Source: Halomarinibacterium sp034670265
GTDB lineage: Bacteria; Bacteroidota; Bacteroidia; Flavobacteriales; Flavobacteriaceae
Length of the DNA: 64,000 bases
Reading direction: 5' to 3'
NCBI GenBank assembly: GCA_034670265.1
Contig: JAXMNU010000003.1
Coordinates: 1 to 64,000 of the forward strand
Shown one piece after another: positions 50,958 to 60,707 of the stretch (positions are counted from its first letter, which is position 1; every line of letters begins with the position of its first letter). The notes beneath the pieces were generated by a model. That model saw only the letters and a program-made list of their open reading frames with translations. It did no database searches and was not told the origin of the DNA. Position numbers and translations under genes: made by a program.

Positions 50958-51162
50958 ATTGACCCAAATCAAAAAGGGGTGACGAGAAGCATGGCTTCGA
51001 GTCGAATCCTTCTTCCAGTTGCTTGTTTGCCTTTTGTATTATCATTATCATAAAACGAATGCTGGATTGAAATCGCTTCAACTCATATCTTTTTCTGGTT
51101 ACTTCAATTCTCTTTTTGGTGATTCAATATTTTGATTGTTGATTCCTAAATTATTTTCAAAA
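50958..51162. other. Rest of the long intergenic gap, one structured hairpin
   Basis: Beyond the two sRNA-like units I see no gene of note. The only structured element is a 23-base hairpin at 50981-51003: GAC, GA, GAAGC, loop ATG, GCTTC, GA, GTC. Its two GA steps would face each other as tandem G-A pairs. A 20-codon frame starts at its loop ATG (50991) but has no supporting features. The remaining sequence is AT-rich and unassigned. Confidence 0.4.
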
Positions 51163-51192
51163 AAAATACCCCTTGTGAAAAAGGAGTATTTT
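51163..51192 (-). terminator. Terminator of the superoxide dismutase gene
   Basis: On the minus strand AAAATACTCCTT pairs with AAGGGGTATTTT through one T-G wobble, around a 6-base loop, followed by T-rich sequence. It lies 22 bases beyond the stop codon. Confidence 0.75.
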
Positions 51193-51214
51193 AAAATCTT
51201 TTATAAATTAATTT

Positions 51215-51823
51215 TTATTTATTAGCAGCATATCTTTTTGCTACTTCATCCCAATTAATCACATTAAAAAATGCAGAAACATAATCGGGTCTTCTATTTT
51301 GATAATTTAAATAGTATGCGTGTTCCCAAACATCAATTCCTAAGATAGGAGTCCCCCCACATCCCACACCAGGCATTAATGGATTGTCTTGATTAGGAGT
51401 TCCACATACATCTAGTTTTCCGCCTTTTTGCACACAAAGCCAAGCCCATCCAGAACCAAACTGTGTTTTTGCAGCATTGGAAAAAGCATCTTTAAACGCA
51501 TCAAAACTTCCAAAAGAATCATTAATGGCTTTTGCTAAATCCCCAGATGGTGTTCCGCCTCCGTTTGGAGACATCACTTCCCAAAATAAACTATGATTAT
51601 AAAAGCCTCCTCCATTATTTCTAACAGCTTTGTTATTCATATCGAGGTTGGCTAAAATATCTTCAATTGATTTTCCAGCCATCGAAGTTCCTTCGATAGC
51701 AGCATTTAAATTATTAGTGTATCCTGCGTGGTGTTTTCCATGGTGAATTTCCATGGTTCTTGCGTCTATATTTGGCTCAAGAGCGTTATGAGCATATTTT
51801 AAATCAGGTAAGGTAAATGACAT
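51215..51823 (-). CDS. Superoxide dismutase, Fe/Mn type
   Basis: A 202-residue cytoplasmic enzyme converting superoxide to oxygen and peroxide. Metal ligands are His27, His77, Asp164 and His168, the last two in the signature Asp-Val-Trp-Glu-His-Ala-Tyr. There is no signal peptide. Metal preference (Fe, Mn or either) cannot be settled from these residues alone. It is a single-gene unit with a TAAATTTG box upstream and its own terminator. Confidence 0.97.
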   Translation of the reverse strand: MSFTLPDLKYAHNALEPNIDARTMEIHHGKHHAGYTNNLNAAIEGTSMAGKSIEDILANLDMNNKAVRNNGGGFYNHSLFWEVMSPNGGGTPSGDLAKAINDSFGSFDAFKDAFSNAAKTQFGSGWAWLCVQKGGKLDVCGTPNQDNPLMPGVGCGGTPILGIDVWEHAYYLNYQNRRPDYVSAFFNVINWDEVAKRYAANK

Positions 51824-51853
51824 GATTGTTTCGTTTTTAGTTATTAATTACTT

Positions 51854-51861
51854 CAAATTTA
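51854..51861 (-). promoter_or_regulatory. Bacteroidetes -7 promoter element for superoxide dismutase
   Basis: The minus strand reads TAAATTTG. The predicted start is near 51848 with a leader of about 25 bases. The nearest upstream TTG gives a 14-base spacer, which is short. Confidence 0.4.
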
Positions 51862-51963
51862 AGCAATAAAAGTGGCAATCTGTGTTATAGAAATTATAAG
51901 TTTTTTATATCATTATAGATATTCTTAATGGTATCTTTAACTTTACAAAAACAATTGATTTAA

Positions 51964-54900
51964 TTGAAAAATCAAGCTCCCTTTATTGTTTACAATGCTT
52001 CTGCTGGTAGTGGAAAGACCTTTGTTTTGGTTAAATCGTTTTTAATAAAAATTCTTTCGTCTCAACAAAAGGACTATTATAAACACCTTCTCGCCATTAC
52101 TTTTACAAATAAGGCAGTGGCAGAAATGAAACAACGAGTAATTACCTCACTCATTCATTTTTCTTTGGAAGAAACACACCACGGGTCAGAAAGCATGCTT
52201 AATGTAATTGCACTTGAAACGGGTTTGTCTAAACTAGAAATAAATGCTCGTTCAAAAAGAATATTGAAACATCTTTTAAATCATTATGCACTTTTTAGTG
52301 TTGAAACAATTGATCATTTTAACCTTAGATTATTACGAACTTTTGCCAGAGATTTAAAGCTTCCTCCCAATTTTGAAGTTAGCCTCGAAACACCTCAGCT
52401 TATTCTAAAAGCTATTGATAGGCTTATAAACAAAGCGGGACAAGATGAAGAAATTACTAAGCTTCTTATAGATTTTGCGCTTCAAAAAACAGACGAAGAT
52501 AAATCTTGGGATATTGCCATTGACCTTAACAAGGCTGCGAAACTATTAACCATTGAAAACGACCTTCCATTTATTGATACACTAAAAACAAAATCCATTT
52601 CAGATTTTAAAGAATTACAAAAACAGCTCTACGGAAAAGTTAAAGAAAGTGAGTTAATGGCAATTGCTGAAGCACAAACAATTCTTACAATCTTTCAACA
52701 AAATGGGCTAGAACGATCTCATTTTTCTGGTGGGTATTCATTCGATTTTTTTGTAAAAATTGCTGAAGGAAATTTTAATGTAAATTTTGGGTTGGGTTGG
52801 CAAAATAATTTAGGCATTAAACCGCTTTATAAGGCAAAAGAAGATTCTTTCATTGCTGAAAAAATAGATAAAATAACGCCTCAAATAATAATTGGATTCA
52901 ATAAAATTGAACAGAGCGTATCCAGCATTTTACTTTTTCAAAACATTCTGAAAAACTTAGTTCCATTAGCGACCGTAAATCTTATAAATCAAGAGCTTCA
53001 GCTTATAAAAGAGGAAGAAGGCGTTTTACCTATAAGTGAGTTTAATCGTATTATTAGTAAAGAAATAAAAAACGAGCCCGCACCCTACATTTACGAAAGG
53101 CTTGGAGAGCGGTATCGTCATTTTTTTATAGATGAGTTTCAAGATACTTCACTTTTACAATGGCAAAATTTAATTCCGTTAGTAGATAATGCTTTGTCAC
53201 AAAATTACACCGAAGAAAACACAGGAAGCCTCTTGTTAGTTGGTGATGCAAAACAATCTATTTATCGTTGGCGTGGCGGGCTGCCCGAGCAGTTTATTGA
53301 ACTGTGTCATGTTGAAAATCTGTTTCCTTCGGTAGCAAAAGAGACACGAAATCTTGAAACAAATTATAGAAGTTGCAAACAAATTATAGCTTTCAATAAT
53401 GAGTTTTTCAGTTTTGTTGCGCCTTTTTTTGGAGATGATTCTTATCAAAAAATATACGAAGAAGGGAACAAGCAACTTACCAATAGCGACTGCGAGGGGT
53501 TTGTCTCCATCAATTTTATCGAGCCTACTTTAAAAGAAGAGGCCTACGAAGCATATGTACAAAAAGTGTATGAAACCGTTCTTGATTTAGAATCCCGAGG
53601 ATGCCCAAAAAAGGATATTTGTATTCTAACTCGAAAAAAAGAAGAAGGGGTAGCCGTTAGTGAATTTTTAGTAGCAAATAATATCTCGGTTGTTTCAGAA
53701 GAGACATTGCTTTTACAAAATTCTGAAATTGTAAAAATGCTTGTCAATTTATTACAGTTGTCACTCCTTCCAGAGCAAGATGGTATAAAAATCCACGTAC
53801 TTGAATTTCTCTTTAATCATCTTGAAATTGATGCAGAAAAACACAATTTCTATGCTGAGCATATTGGGTTTCCGCTTTCAAAATTAGAAGAAACATTAAA
53901 AAATAATAATCTAAATATTCGATTTGAAGAAGTAGCGTCGCTAGGCCTTTATGAAAGTTTTGAATATTTCATTTACTCTTTACAGCTTCATACAATTGCG
54001 GACGCTTATGTACTTCATTTTATAGATTGGGTTTTTCAGCAATCACAAAATGCACAATTGGACAAACAAGAGTTTTTATCTTATTGGGAAACACAAAAAG
54101 ATAAAGTGAGTTTGTCTTTTAATTCTAATCAGGAAGATGCAATACAAGTAATGACCATTCATAAATCCAAAGGACTTGAGTTTCCTGTGGTTATTTTCCC
54201 ATTTGCAGATCTCGATATTTACAAAGAAATAGAGCCTAAAGCATGGTATCCTTGGCGAGAAAATGGATTTGATGATTTGCTAATCAATTTTAACAAGGAA
54301 GTAGAAAATTATGGTGAAGTGGGTTCTTATATTACTCAATTGAGAAGAAACACCTTGGAGCTAGATAATATCAATTTATTATATGTTGCTTTTACAAGAG
54401 CAGAAAAAGAATTATACATTTTTGCAAAAGATGAATCGCTTCAAAAAACTCCAAAAAAATACAATCAATTTTTAAAACTATTTCTTGAAAATAAATCGCT
54501 GTGGAATGATGGTTTGGACACCTATAGTTTTGGGTTAAAGCATACTTGGGCTATTTCAGAAAAGATTGATGAATCTCTTTATTCTGTTGCTCCTTATTTT
54601 GTTTCACTGCCTTATGACAAATTATTAAGAATTTCATCTATGGGTAAATATACTTTGGATAAGGAAGTACAAGCTTCCATTGGCTTTGGTAATAGTATCC
54701 ATGATGCTATGGCGAAGATTTTTTGGGAAGATGATTTAGAGTTTGTTTTGAAGGAATTGAAAGATAATATCCCAAATGAAGAAAACATCCAACTTATTGA
54801 AAACACACTCAAGAATATTGTCACTCATCCTAAATTGAATGCTCTTTTTTTGAAAGAGGACACTGTTTATAACGAGCGAGATATCATTACTCCATTTGGG

Positions 54901-55098
54901 GTTATACGCCCAGATCGTATAAATATCCACTCCAATAATTCCATTACACTATTAGATTATAAAACTGGAGCGCAAAATATTTCCCACGCTAATCAAATAA
55001 ATACCTATGCAGATGCTCTGTTAGAAATGGGATTTACGATAAAAGAAAAACTAATTGTTTATCTTGAAAAAGAAAGCATTTTGATAAATAACATTTAA
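51964..55098 (+). CDS. UvrD-type helicase with C-terminal PD-(D/E)XK nuclease (AddA-like)
   Basis: A 1044-residue helicase-nuclease for double-strand break repair. Walker A is at residues 11-19 (Asn-Ala-Ser-Ala-Gly-Ser-Gly-Lys-Thr). Motif II Asp390-Glu-Phe-Gln-Asp and motif VI (Val-Ala-Phe-Thr-Arg-Ala) are present. The C-terminal nuclease has Arg-Pro-Asp-Arg and Asp998-Tyr-Lys-Thr-Gly. This is the AddA layout. The AddB-like partner is at 57917, separated by kbl and ompA. The start is TTG at 51964; no ATG precedes the Walker motif closely enough. Confidence 0.92.
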   Translation: MKNQAPFIVYNASAGSGKTFVLVKSFLIKILSSQQKDYYKHLLAITFTNKAVAEMKQRVITSLIHFSLEETHHGSESMLNVIALETGLSKLEINARSKRILKHLLNHYALFSVETIDHFNLRLLRTFARDLKLPPNFEVSLETPQLILKAIDRLINKAGQDEEITKLLIDFALQKTDEDKSWDIAIDLNKAAKLLTIENDLPFIDTLKTKSISDFKELQKQLYGKVKESELMAIAEAQTILTIFQQNGLERSHFSGGYSFDFFVKIAEGNFNVNFGLGWQNNLGIKPLYKAKEDSFIAEKIDKITPQIIIGFNKIEQSVSSILLFQNILKNLVPLATVNLINQELQLIKEEEGVLPISEFNRIISKEIKNEPAPYIYERLGERYRHFFIDEFQDTSLLQWQNLIPLVDNALSQNYTEENTGSLLLVGDAKQSIYRWRGGLPEQFIELCHVENLFPSVAKETRNLETNYRSCKQIIAFNNEFFSFVAPFFGDDSYQKIYEEGNKQLTNSDCEGFVSINFIEPTLKEEAYEAYVQKVYETVLDLESRGCPKKDICILTRKKEEGVAVSEFLVANNISVVSEETLLLQNSEIVKMLVNLLQLSLLPEQDGIKIHVLEFLFNHLEIDAEKHNFYAEHIGFPLSKLEETLKNNNLNIRFEEVASLGLYESFEYFIYSLQLHTIADAYVLHFIDWVFQQSQNAQLDKQEFLSYWETQKDKVSLSFNSNQEDAIQVMTIHKSKGLEFPVVIFPFADLDIYKEIEPKAWYPWRENGFDDLLINFNKEVENYGEVGSYITQLRRNTLELDNINLLYVAFTRAEKELYIFAKDESLQKTPKKYNQFLKLFLENKSLWNDGLDTYSFGLKHTWAISEKIDESLYSVAPYFVSLPYDKLLRISSMGKYTLDKEVQASIGFGNSIHDAMAKIFWEDDLEFVLKELKDNIPNEENIQLIENTLKNIVTHPKLNALFLKEDTVYNERDIITPFGVIRPDRINIHSNNSITLLDYKTGAQNISHANQINTYADALLEMGFTIKEKLIVYLEKESILINNI

Positions 55099-55126
55099 AT
55101 TTGAAGACTTAAAATTTTTAGTAAAA

Positions 55127-56317
55127 ATGTACGGTAAAATAAAAGAACACTTGCAAGCGGAGCTTGAGGAAATTAAAGATAATGGGCTTTTTAAAAAAGA
55201 ACGAATAATTACTTCTGCTCAAGGTGCTGTAATCAAAATTTCTACTGGTGAAGAAGTAATAAACTTTTGTGCTAACAACTATTTAGGTCTTTCCTCTCAT
55301 CCTGAAGTTATTCAAGCAGCTAAAGACACCATGGATACTCATGGGTTTGGAATGTCATCTGTACGATTTATTTGTGGTACTCAGGATATTCATAAAGAAT
55401 TGGAACAAAAAATTGCAGATTATTATCAAACTGAAGACACTATCCTTTATGCTGCTGCATTCGATGCAAATGGTGGCGTTTTTGAACCTTTATTAGGACC
55501 AGAAGATGCCATTATTTCAGATTCTTTAAATCACGCTTCTATTATTGACGGGGTTAGACTTTGTAAGGCAGCTCGATATCGTTATGAAAATAATAATATG
55601 GAGGATTTAGAAAAGCAACTCGTCGCCGCAAACGAAAATGATGCCCGATTTAAAATTATAGTAACCGATGGGGTTTTCTCCATGGATGGTCTTTTAGCAC
55701 CCTTGGATAAAATTTGTGATTTGGCAGACAAATACGACGCACTCGTAATGATAGACGAATGCCATGCTGCAGGTTTTATAGGAGAAACAGGTCGCGGAAC
55801 TCTTGAGGAGAAAGGCGTTATGGACAGAATTGACATCATTACAGGTACCTTAGGAAAAGCATTAGGTGGCGCCATGGGTGGATATACTACTGGAAAAAAA
55901 GAAATAATTGAAATGCTAAGACAGCGATCACGCCCATATTTATTTTCAAATTCTTTAGCTCCAGCCATTGTTGGAGCCTCAATAAAAGTTTTTGATATGC
56001 TTCAAAACGACACTTCATTAAGAGATAAACTTGCAGAAAATGCTACTTATTTTAAAAAAGGGATGAAAAAAGCGGGGTTTGATATTATTGAAGGAGACTC
56101 GGCTATCGTGCCAGTAATGCTGTACGATGCTAAGCTTTCGCAAACCATGGCAAATATGCTTTTGGAAGAAGGAATTTATGTAATTGGGTTCTTTTACCCT
56201 GTCGTTCCAAAAGGTAAAGCTAGAATTCGAGTGCAGCTTTCAGCAGCTCATACTCAAGAACAACTTGATAAAGCCATTAATTCATTCATAAAAGTGAAGC
56301 AAAAATTAAAAATTTAG
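55127..56317 (+). CDS. kbl: Glycine C-acetyltransferase (2-amino-3-ketobutyrate CoA ligase)
   Basis: A 396-residue PLP enzyme of threonine breakdown, cleaving 2-amino-3-ketobutyrate with CoA to glycine and acetyl-CoA. The PLP lysine is Lys244 in Thr-Leu-Gly-Lys-Ala-Leu-Gly-Gly, with Asp-Glu-Cys-His-Ala at 210-214. Length and motifs fit Kbl better than 8-amino-7-oxononanoate synthase. The threonine dehydrogenase gene is not in view. It starts 28 bases after the AddA-like gene. Confidence 0.93.
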   Translation: MYGKIKEHLQAELEEIKDNGLFKKERIITSAQGAVIKISTGEEVINFCANNYLGLSSHPEVIQAAKDTMDTHGFGMSSVRFICGTQDIHKELEQKIADYYQTEDTILYAAAFDANGGVFEPLLGPEDAIISDSLNHASIIDGVRLCKAARYRYENNNMEDLEKQLVAANENDARFKIIVTDGVFSMDGLLAPLDKICDLADKYDALVMIDECHAAGFIGETGRGTLEEKGVMDRIDIITGTLGKALGGAMGGYTTGKKEIIEMLRQRSRPYLFSNSLAPAIVGASIKVFDMLQNDTSLRDKLAENATYFKKGMKKAGFDIIEGDSAIVPVMLYDAKLSQTMANMLLEEGIYVIGFFYPVVPKGKARIRVQLSAAHTQEQLDKAINSFIKVKQKLKI

Positions 56318-56381
56318 GGTTTCAAAGCGTTATTTAAAAGCTTAGACTACGGTATTTGTAAAAATTTTAATAGATTTGCTT

Positions 56382-56411
56382 TTGTTAATAAAATTTAACA
56401 ACTTACTTTTG
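56382..56411 (+). promoter_or_regulatory. Strong Bacteroidetes-type promoter for the OmpA gene
   Basis: TTG (56382-56384), a 19-base spacer and TACTTTTG (56404-56411) form a full consensus promoter. The inferred start, near 56417, leaves an AT-rich leader of about 29 bases, as expected for an abundant outer-membrane protein. Confidence 0.65.
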
Positions 56412-56445
56412 CTCTATTAACACTTAAAAAATTAAACAATCGAAT

Positions 56446-57852
56446 ATGAAACATCTTAACAGTATTTTAGCTGCTGCCCTTTTTCTTTTTACAGTAGGAG
56501 TAGCAAATGCACAAGACCAAAACAATCCTTGGGCTATAGAAGTGGGTGTTAACGCCGTTGATTTTTATCCAGTTGGCCCAGCGGCCGATGGTAGAGGTTA
56601 TCACGGTGTCCCAACAAGTGAACTAAGTCAAAACAGCTTGTTTGATGAATATTTTAACCAAAATGACCATTGGAATATCTTGGCTTCAGCTTCAAAAGTG
56701 TCTGTAGCAAGATATATTGGTGATGGATTTACATTTGGTGCAGTAGGAACAATCAATAAAATTAAAACATTTGGAGATGTTCCTGTAGACGATTTAATCT
56801 ATTATGGTGCCGATGGTGAAATTAGATACAGCCTTAGAGACCTAATTAACGGTCCTGGAGGTTGGTTTGATCCATCTATTGGTGTTGGTGGAGGTTACAC
56901 TTGGATCGATGATATTGGTTTTGGTACTGCAAACGCACTTGCAAGTGTTCGTTTTTGGGTTACTGAAAGCTTAGCACTTAATTTCCAAAGTACATACAAG
57001 CACGCATTTGAAGATGAATATGGAGTAAAACACTTCCAGCACTCTGTAGGTGTTGCTTTCAAATTTGGAGGTAAAGATACTGATGGTGACGGAATTTATG
57101 ACAACGAAGATGAGTGTCCAGAAACTCCTGGATTACCAGAATTTAACGGTTGTCCTGACACTGATGGTGATGGAATCGAAGATAGAAATGATGCTTGTCC
57201 AGATGTACCTGGTTTAGCTGAATTTAACGGTTGTCCTGATACTGATGGGGACGGAATTCCAGATCCACAAGATGCTTGTCCAACTGTACCTGGTTTAGCT
57301 TCAATGAACGGATGTCCAGATGCTGACGGTGATGGAATCACTGATGCAGAAGACGAGTGTCCTAACGAAGCTGGTCCTAAAGCAAACAACGGATGTCCTT
57401 GGCCAGATAGAGATGGTGACGGTGTACTTGACAAAGATGATCAGTGTCCAGATGTTCCTGGAACTGTAGCAAACAAAGGTTGTCCAGAAGTAACTATTGA
57501 AATTATCAATCAGTTAAATGAGTACTCTAAAACTATCTTATTCGATACTGGTAAATCTACCATTCGTAAAGAGTCTTACGCTGTACTTCAAAGTATCGTA
57601 GATATTATGAAAGAATACCCAACTACTTCTTTCGTAATTGAAGGACATACTGATAGTGTTGGATCTGATAAGAGTAACCAAACTTTATCTGATAACAGAG
57701 CTGCGTCTGTAAGAGACTATCTTACAACCATTGGAATGGACGGAAGTCGTCTTTCATCAATTGGGTACGGTGAGTCTAGACCTATTGCTACTAACAACAC
57801 GAAAGCTGGAAGACAGCAAAACCGTCGTGTTGAAATCTCTTTGAAAAACTAA
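56446..57852 (+). CDS. OmpA family outer-membrane protein with TSP3 calcium repeats
   Basis: A 468-residue protein. The signal peptide (1-22) ends Val-Ala-Asn-Ala-Gln. An N-terminal beta-barrel spans about 25-205. Five thrombospondin type 3 repeats (about 208-345) follow, each Asp-Thr-Asp-Gly-Asp-Gly-like with a Cys-Pro step, and are probably calcium-binding. An OmpA peptidoglycan-binding domain (about 350-468) contains Gly-His-Thr-Asp-Ser and Asn-Arg-Arg-Val-Glu-Ile. It links the outer membrane to the wall and is probably abundant, given its promoter and terminator. Confidence 0.95.
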   Translation: MKHLNSILAAALFLFTVGVANAQDQNNPWAIEVGVNAVDFYPVGPAADGRGYHGVPTSELSQNSLFDEYFNQNDHWNILASASKVSVARYIGDGFTFGAVGTINKIKTFGDVPVDDLIYYGADGEIRYSLRDLINGPGGWFDPSIGVGGGYTWIDDIGFGTANALASVRFWVTESLALNFQSTYKHAFEDEYGVKHFQHSVGVAFKFGGKDTDGDGIYDNEDECPETPGLPEFNGCPDTDGDGIEDRNDACPDVPGLAEFNGCPDTDGDGIPDPQDACPTVPGLASMNGCPDADGDGITDAEDECPNEAGPKANNGCPWPDRDGDGVLDKDDQCPDVPGTVANKGCPEVTIEIINQLNEYSKTILFDTGKSTIRKESYAVLQSIVDIMKEYPTTSFVIEGHTDSVGSDKSNQTLSDNRAASVRDYLTTIGMDGSRLSSIGYGESRPIATNNTKAGRQQNRRVEISLKN

Positions 57853-57876
57853 AAAGAGTTTAATAATATATATTTT

Positions 57877-57910
57877 GAAACGCCTCCTTCTCGGAGGCGT
57901 TTCTTATTTT
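57877..57910 (+). terminator. Rho-independent terminator after the OmpA gene
   Basis: GAAACGCCTCC pairs with GGAGGCGTTTC around a 5-base loop, followed by a T-rich tract. It ends just before the ATG of the nuclease gene at 57917. Confidence 0.85.
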
Positions 57911-57916
57911 TAGGGC

Positions 57917-60643
57917 ATGAATACTTTTATAGAAGAAGTACTTTCCCAAATTAATAAACAGGATAAAAACCTATCCCAAGCCGTCTTTATTCTTCCTAGT
58001 AAAAGAGCCGTAGGTTTTTTAAAAAGATACTTATCTAGACAATTAAATGTCCCTATCTTCTCTCCAAAAATTATAAGTATTGAAGAATTTATCGAAGAGA
58101 TTTCAGGTTTAAAAATAATCGATTCCTTAACACTATTATTTTCTAGTTACGCTGTGTATTTAAACACACACGAATTTCCTGAAAAAGATTCGTTCGAAGA
58201 ATATACTTCTTGGGGACAAGCTATTTTAAACGATTTTAATGAAATAGACCGCTACTTAGTTCCAAAAAGTGAATTTTTTAATTACCTATTAAGTATTCAA
58301 ACTTTAGAAAAGTGGGGTGTAAAAGACCACCAAACACCTTTTGTAAAACAATATTTATCCTTTTGGCAAAACCTTGAAACATTTTATGAAAACTTAAACG
58401 ATGCCTTTGCGCAAGAACAAAGAGGGTATCAAGGAATGGTTTACAGAAAAGCTGCAGAAGACATGGAGCACTATTTGGCTGCACATGGGAATCGAAATCA
58501 TTATTTTATGGGTTTTAATGCCCTAAATAACGCAGAGCAATCTATCATTCAAGAACTTTTAGAAACAGGAAATACAACTGTTTTTTGGGATATGGATTCA
58601 CATTTGTTTGCAGACCAAGAACACGCTGCGTCCTTTTTTCTTCGGAATTACAAAAAAACCTGGAATTATTATAAACACAATCCCATTTCAATAATAGATA
58701 GTTGTAATACAAACAAGAAAATTACTATTGCTGAAGCTCAAAATGATATAGGTCAAGTAAAATATGTGGCTCAACTTCTGTCGGATTATCCACCAGAAAT
58801 GCTTGATAAAACGGCGATTGTATTGGCAGACGAATCACTTTTAACACCACTTCTCTATTCGCTTCCCAATGTTGTTGACAGTGTTAATGTAACCATGGGG
58901 TTGCCAATTAAAGACTTGCCCGAAGTTGATTTTTTTGATTACATACTAGACCTTTATCAAAATCCTGATCCTTTTTATTATAAAAAGCTTGAGCTTTTGT
59001 TACTACACCCTTGGGTTAAGAAATTATTGGTTAAGCCAGAAAATATTTTACAATTCATTAAAACCAACAATCTTTCAAGTATTTCATATCAAAAATTATT
59101 AGCGATTGGCGGGACTCAAAACGAAGAAGTCATTAAATTACTTTTTAATACTAATTTTGATAGCATCGATGAAATTGTAAAAAATTTCCAGTCAATTATA
59201 CAAAAGCTATATACTTCAATTAGTCTTACTGTAATTGAAAAATCCATTCTTTCTAAAATTGAAGAAATCTTTAAAACAATAACATTACTCACTACACAAT
59301 TTGACTATTTAAAATCACCGCTCTCTTTAAAAAATGCCTTCAGTCAATTAGTCTCAAAAGCATCACTTGATTTTGAAGGGAATCCCGAAAAAGGGTTGCA
59401 GATTATGGGAATACTTGAAACGAGGGTTATTGATTTTGAAAATATTATCCTTCTTTCTGTAAATGAAGGAATTCTCCCTTCTGGTAAAACAAATAATTCT
59501 TTTATCACTTATGATTTAAAACTTCAATTTGGGTTACCCTTACATCCTGAAAAAGATGCTGTTTATGCATATCATTTTTATCACTTATTGTTTAGAGCAA
59601 AGCAATCAACATTTGTTTACAGTAGTCAATCAAAAGGATTAAGAACGGGTGAAAAAAGTAGATTTTTGCTTCAGTTGGAGATTGATGAAGATCTTAAAGG
59701 AAGTATTACGCATAAAGTGCAAACCTCAACATTATTACATCATAGAGATACATTAAAAGAAATTGAGAAAACTTCAGAAATAATTGTAAAACTTCAAAAA
59801 ATAGCTGAAAATGGTTTTTCGCCTTCGGCTTTACTTTCTTATGTAAGAAACCCCATGGATTTTTATTTTGAACGAATTCTTGGGATTAACGATACAGATG
59901 CCGTTGAAGAAACCATAGAATATAATACGCTAGGAACCATCGTACACGAAGCTTTAGAGAAATTATATGCGCCGTTTATAAAATCTTATTTAAGTGTAGA
60001 AGAGTTGTCTAAATGCCTTAAAAGAGTTCCTGCCGAAGTGATACAGCAGTTTCAAAATCATTTTAAGGAAGGAGATTTTTCTAAAGGGAAAAACCTCATC
60101 ATTTTTGAAATTGCCAAACGATACGTTGAAAATTTAATCAACCTCGATATTGATTCCATTAAAAATGGAAATACAATTAAAATCTTAGCACTTGAAGAAA
60201 GCTTAAAAACTGAGCTTCTATTTTCAGAAATAAATTATCCCATATTTTTAAAAGGAAATGTAGACCGAGTCGATTTGTTTAACGATCAACTACGAATTAT
60301 CGATTATAAAACAGGGAAAGTGGAACAGAAAGAATTAGATATAATAGATTGGGAAAATCTTACACAAGATTATAAGTATAGTAAAGCTTTCCAAGTATTG
60401 GCTTATGCATATTTGTATCAAAAAAAAGAGTCTTTTAATGAGGTCCTAGCTGGAATTATTTCTTTTAAAAACTTAAGTGCTGGTTTTATGAGTTTTAGAA
60501 AGAAAGATGCGCCAAGGTCTACTAAAGGAGAACTAAGAATTGACTCAGACGTTTTAATCAATTTTGAAAGCGAACTTAAATCACTTATCCTTGAAATTAT
60601 GGATATCAATGCTCCTTTTATTGAAAAAGAAATCGCAAAATGA
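57917..60643 (+). CDS. PD-(D/E)XK nuclease family protein (AddB-like)
   Basis: A 908-residue protein with a degenerate helicase-like N-terminal part: there is no Walker A, and the start Val-Phe-Ile-Leu-Pro-Ser-Lys-Arg-Ala replaces it. The C-terminal nuclease domain (about 640-900) has Gly-Thr-Ile-Val-His-Glu-Ala, then Gly-Asn-Val-Asp-Arg-Val-Asp and Ile-Asp796-Tyr-Lys-Thr-Gly. This is the AddB-type partner for the AddA-like protein at 51964. The four iron-sulphur cysteines of Firmicute AddB are not apparent. Confidence 0.9.
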   Translation: MNTFIEEVLSQINKQDKNLSQAVFILPSKRAVGFLKRYLSRQLNVPIFSPKIISIEEFIEEISGLKIIDSLTLLFSSYAVYLNTHEFPEKDSFEEYTSWGQAILNDFNEIDRYLVPKSEFFNYLLSIQTLEKWGVKDHQTPFVKQYLSFWQNLETFYENLNDAFAQEQRGYQGMVYRKAAEDMEHYLAAHGNRNHYFMGFNALNNAEQSIIQELLETGNTTVFWDMDSHLFADQEHAASFFLRNYKKTWNYYKHNPISIIDSCNTNKKITIAEAQNDIGQVKYVAQLLSDYPPEMLDKTAIVLADESLLTPLLYSLPNVVDSVNVTMGLPIKDLPEVDFFDYILDLYQNPDPFYYKKLELLLLHPWVKKLLVKPENILQFIKTNNLSSISYQKLLAIGGTQNEEVIKLLFNTNFDSIDEIVKNFQSIIQKLYTSISLTVIEKSILSKIEEIFKTITLLTTQFDYLKSPLSLKNAFSQLVSKASLDFEGNPEKGLQIMGILETRVIDFENIILLSVNEGILPSGKTNNSFITYDLKLQFGLPLHPEKDAVYAYHFYHLLFRAKQSTFVYSSQSKGLRTGEKSRFLLQLEIDEDLKGSITHKVQTSTLLHHRDTLKEIEKTSEIIVKLQKIAENGFSPSALLSYVRNPMDFYFERILGINDTDAVEETIEYNTLGTIVHEALEKLYAPFIKSYLSVEELSKCLKRVPAEVIQQFQNHFKEGDFSKGKNLIIFEIAKRYVENLINLDIDSIKNGNTIKILALEESLKTELLFSEINYPIFLKGNVDRVDLFNDQLRIIDYKTGKVEQKELDIIDWENLTQDYKYSKAFQVLAYAYLYQKKESFNEVLAGIISFKNLSAGFMSFRKKDAPRSTKGELRIDSDVLINFESELKSLILEIMDINAPFIEKEIAK

Positions 60644-60707
60644 TTCCTTGAATTGAAAAAACCATCTTGAGAAATCTTTCAAATTCAAAAAAATAGTATA
60701 TTTGGGT

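Noticed and set aside
50990..51021. Possible tRNA remnant: TTCGAGTCGAATCC resembles a T arm.
   Set aside because: No matching acceptor, D or anticodon arm could be found around it, and the sequence is better explained by the GA-step hairpin.
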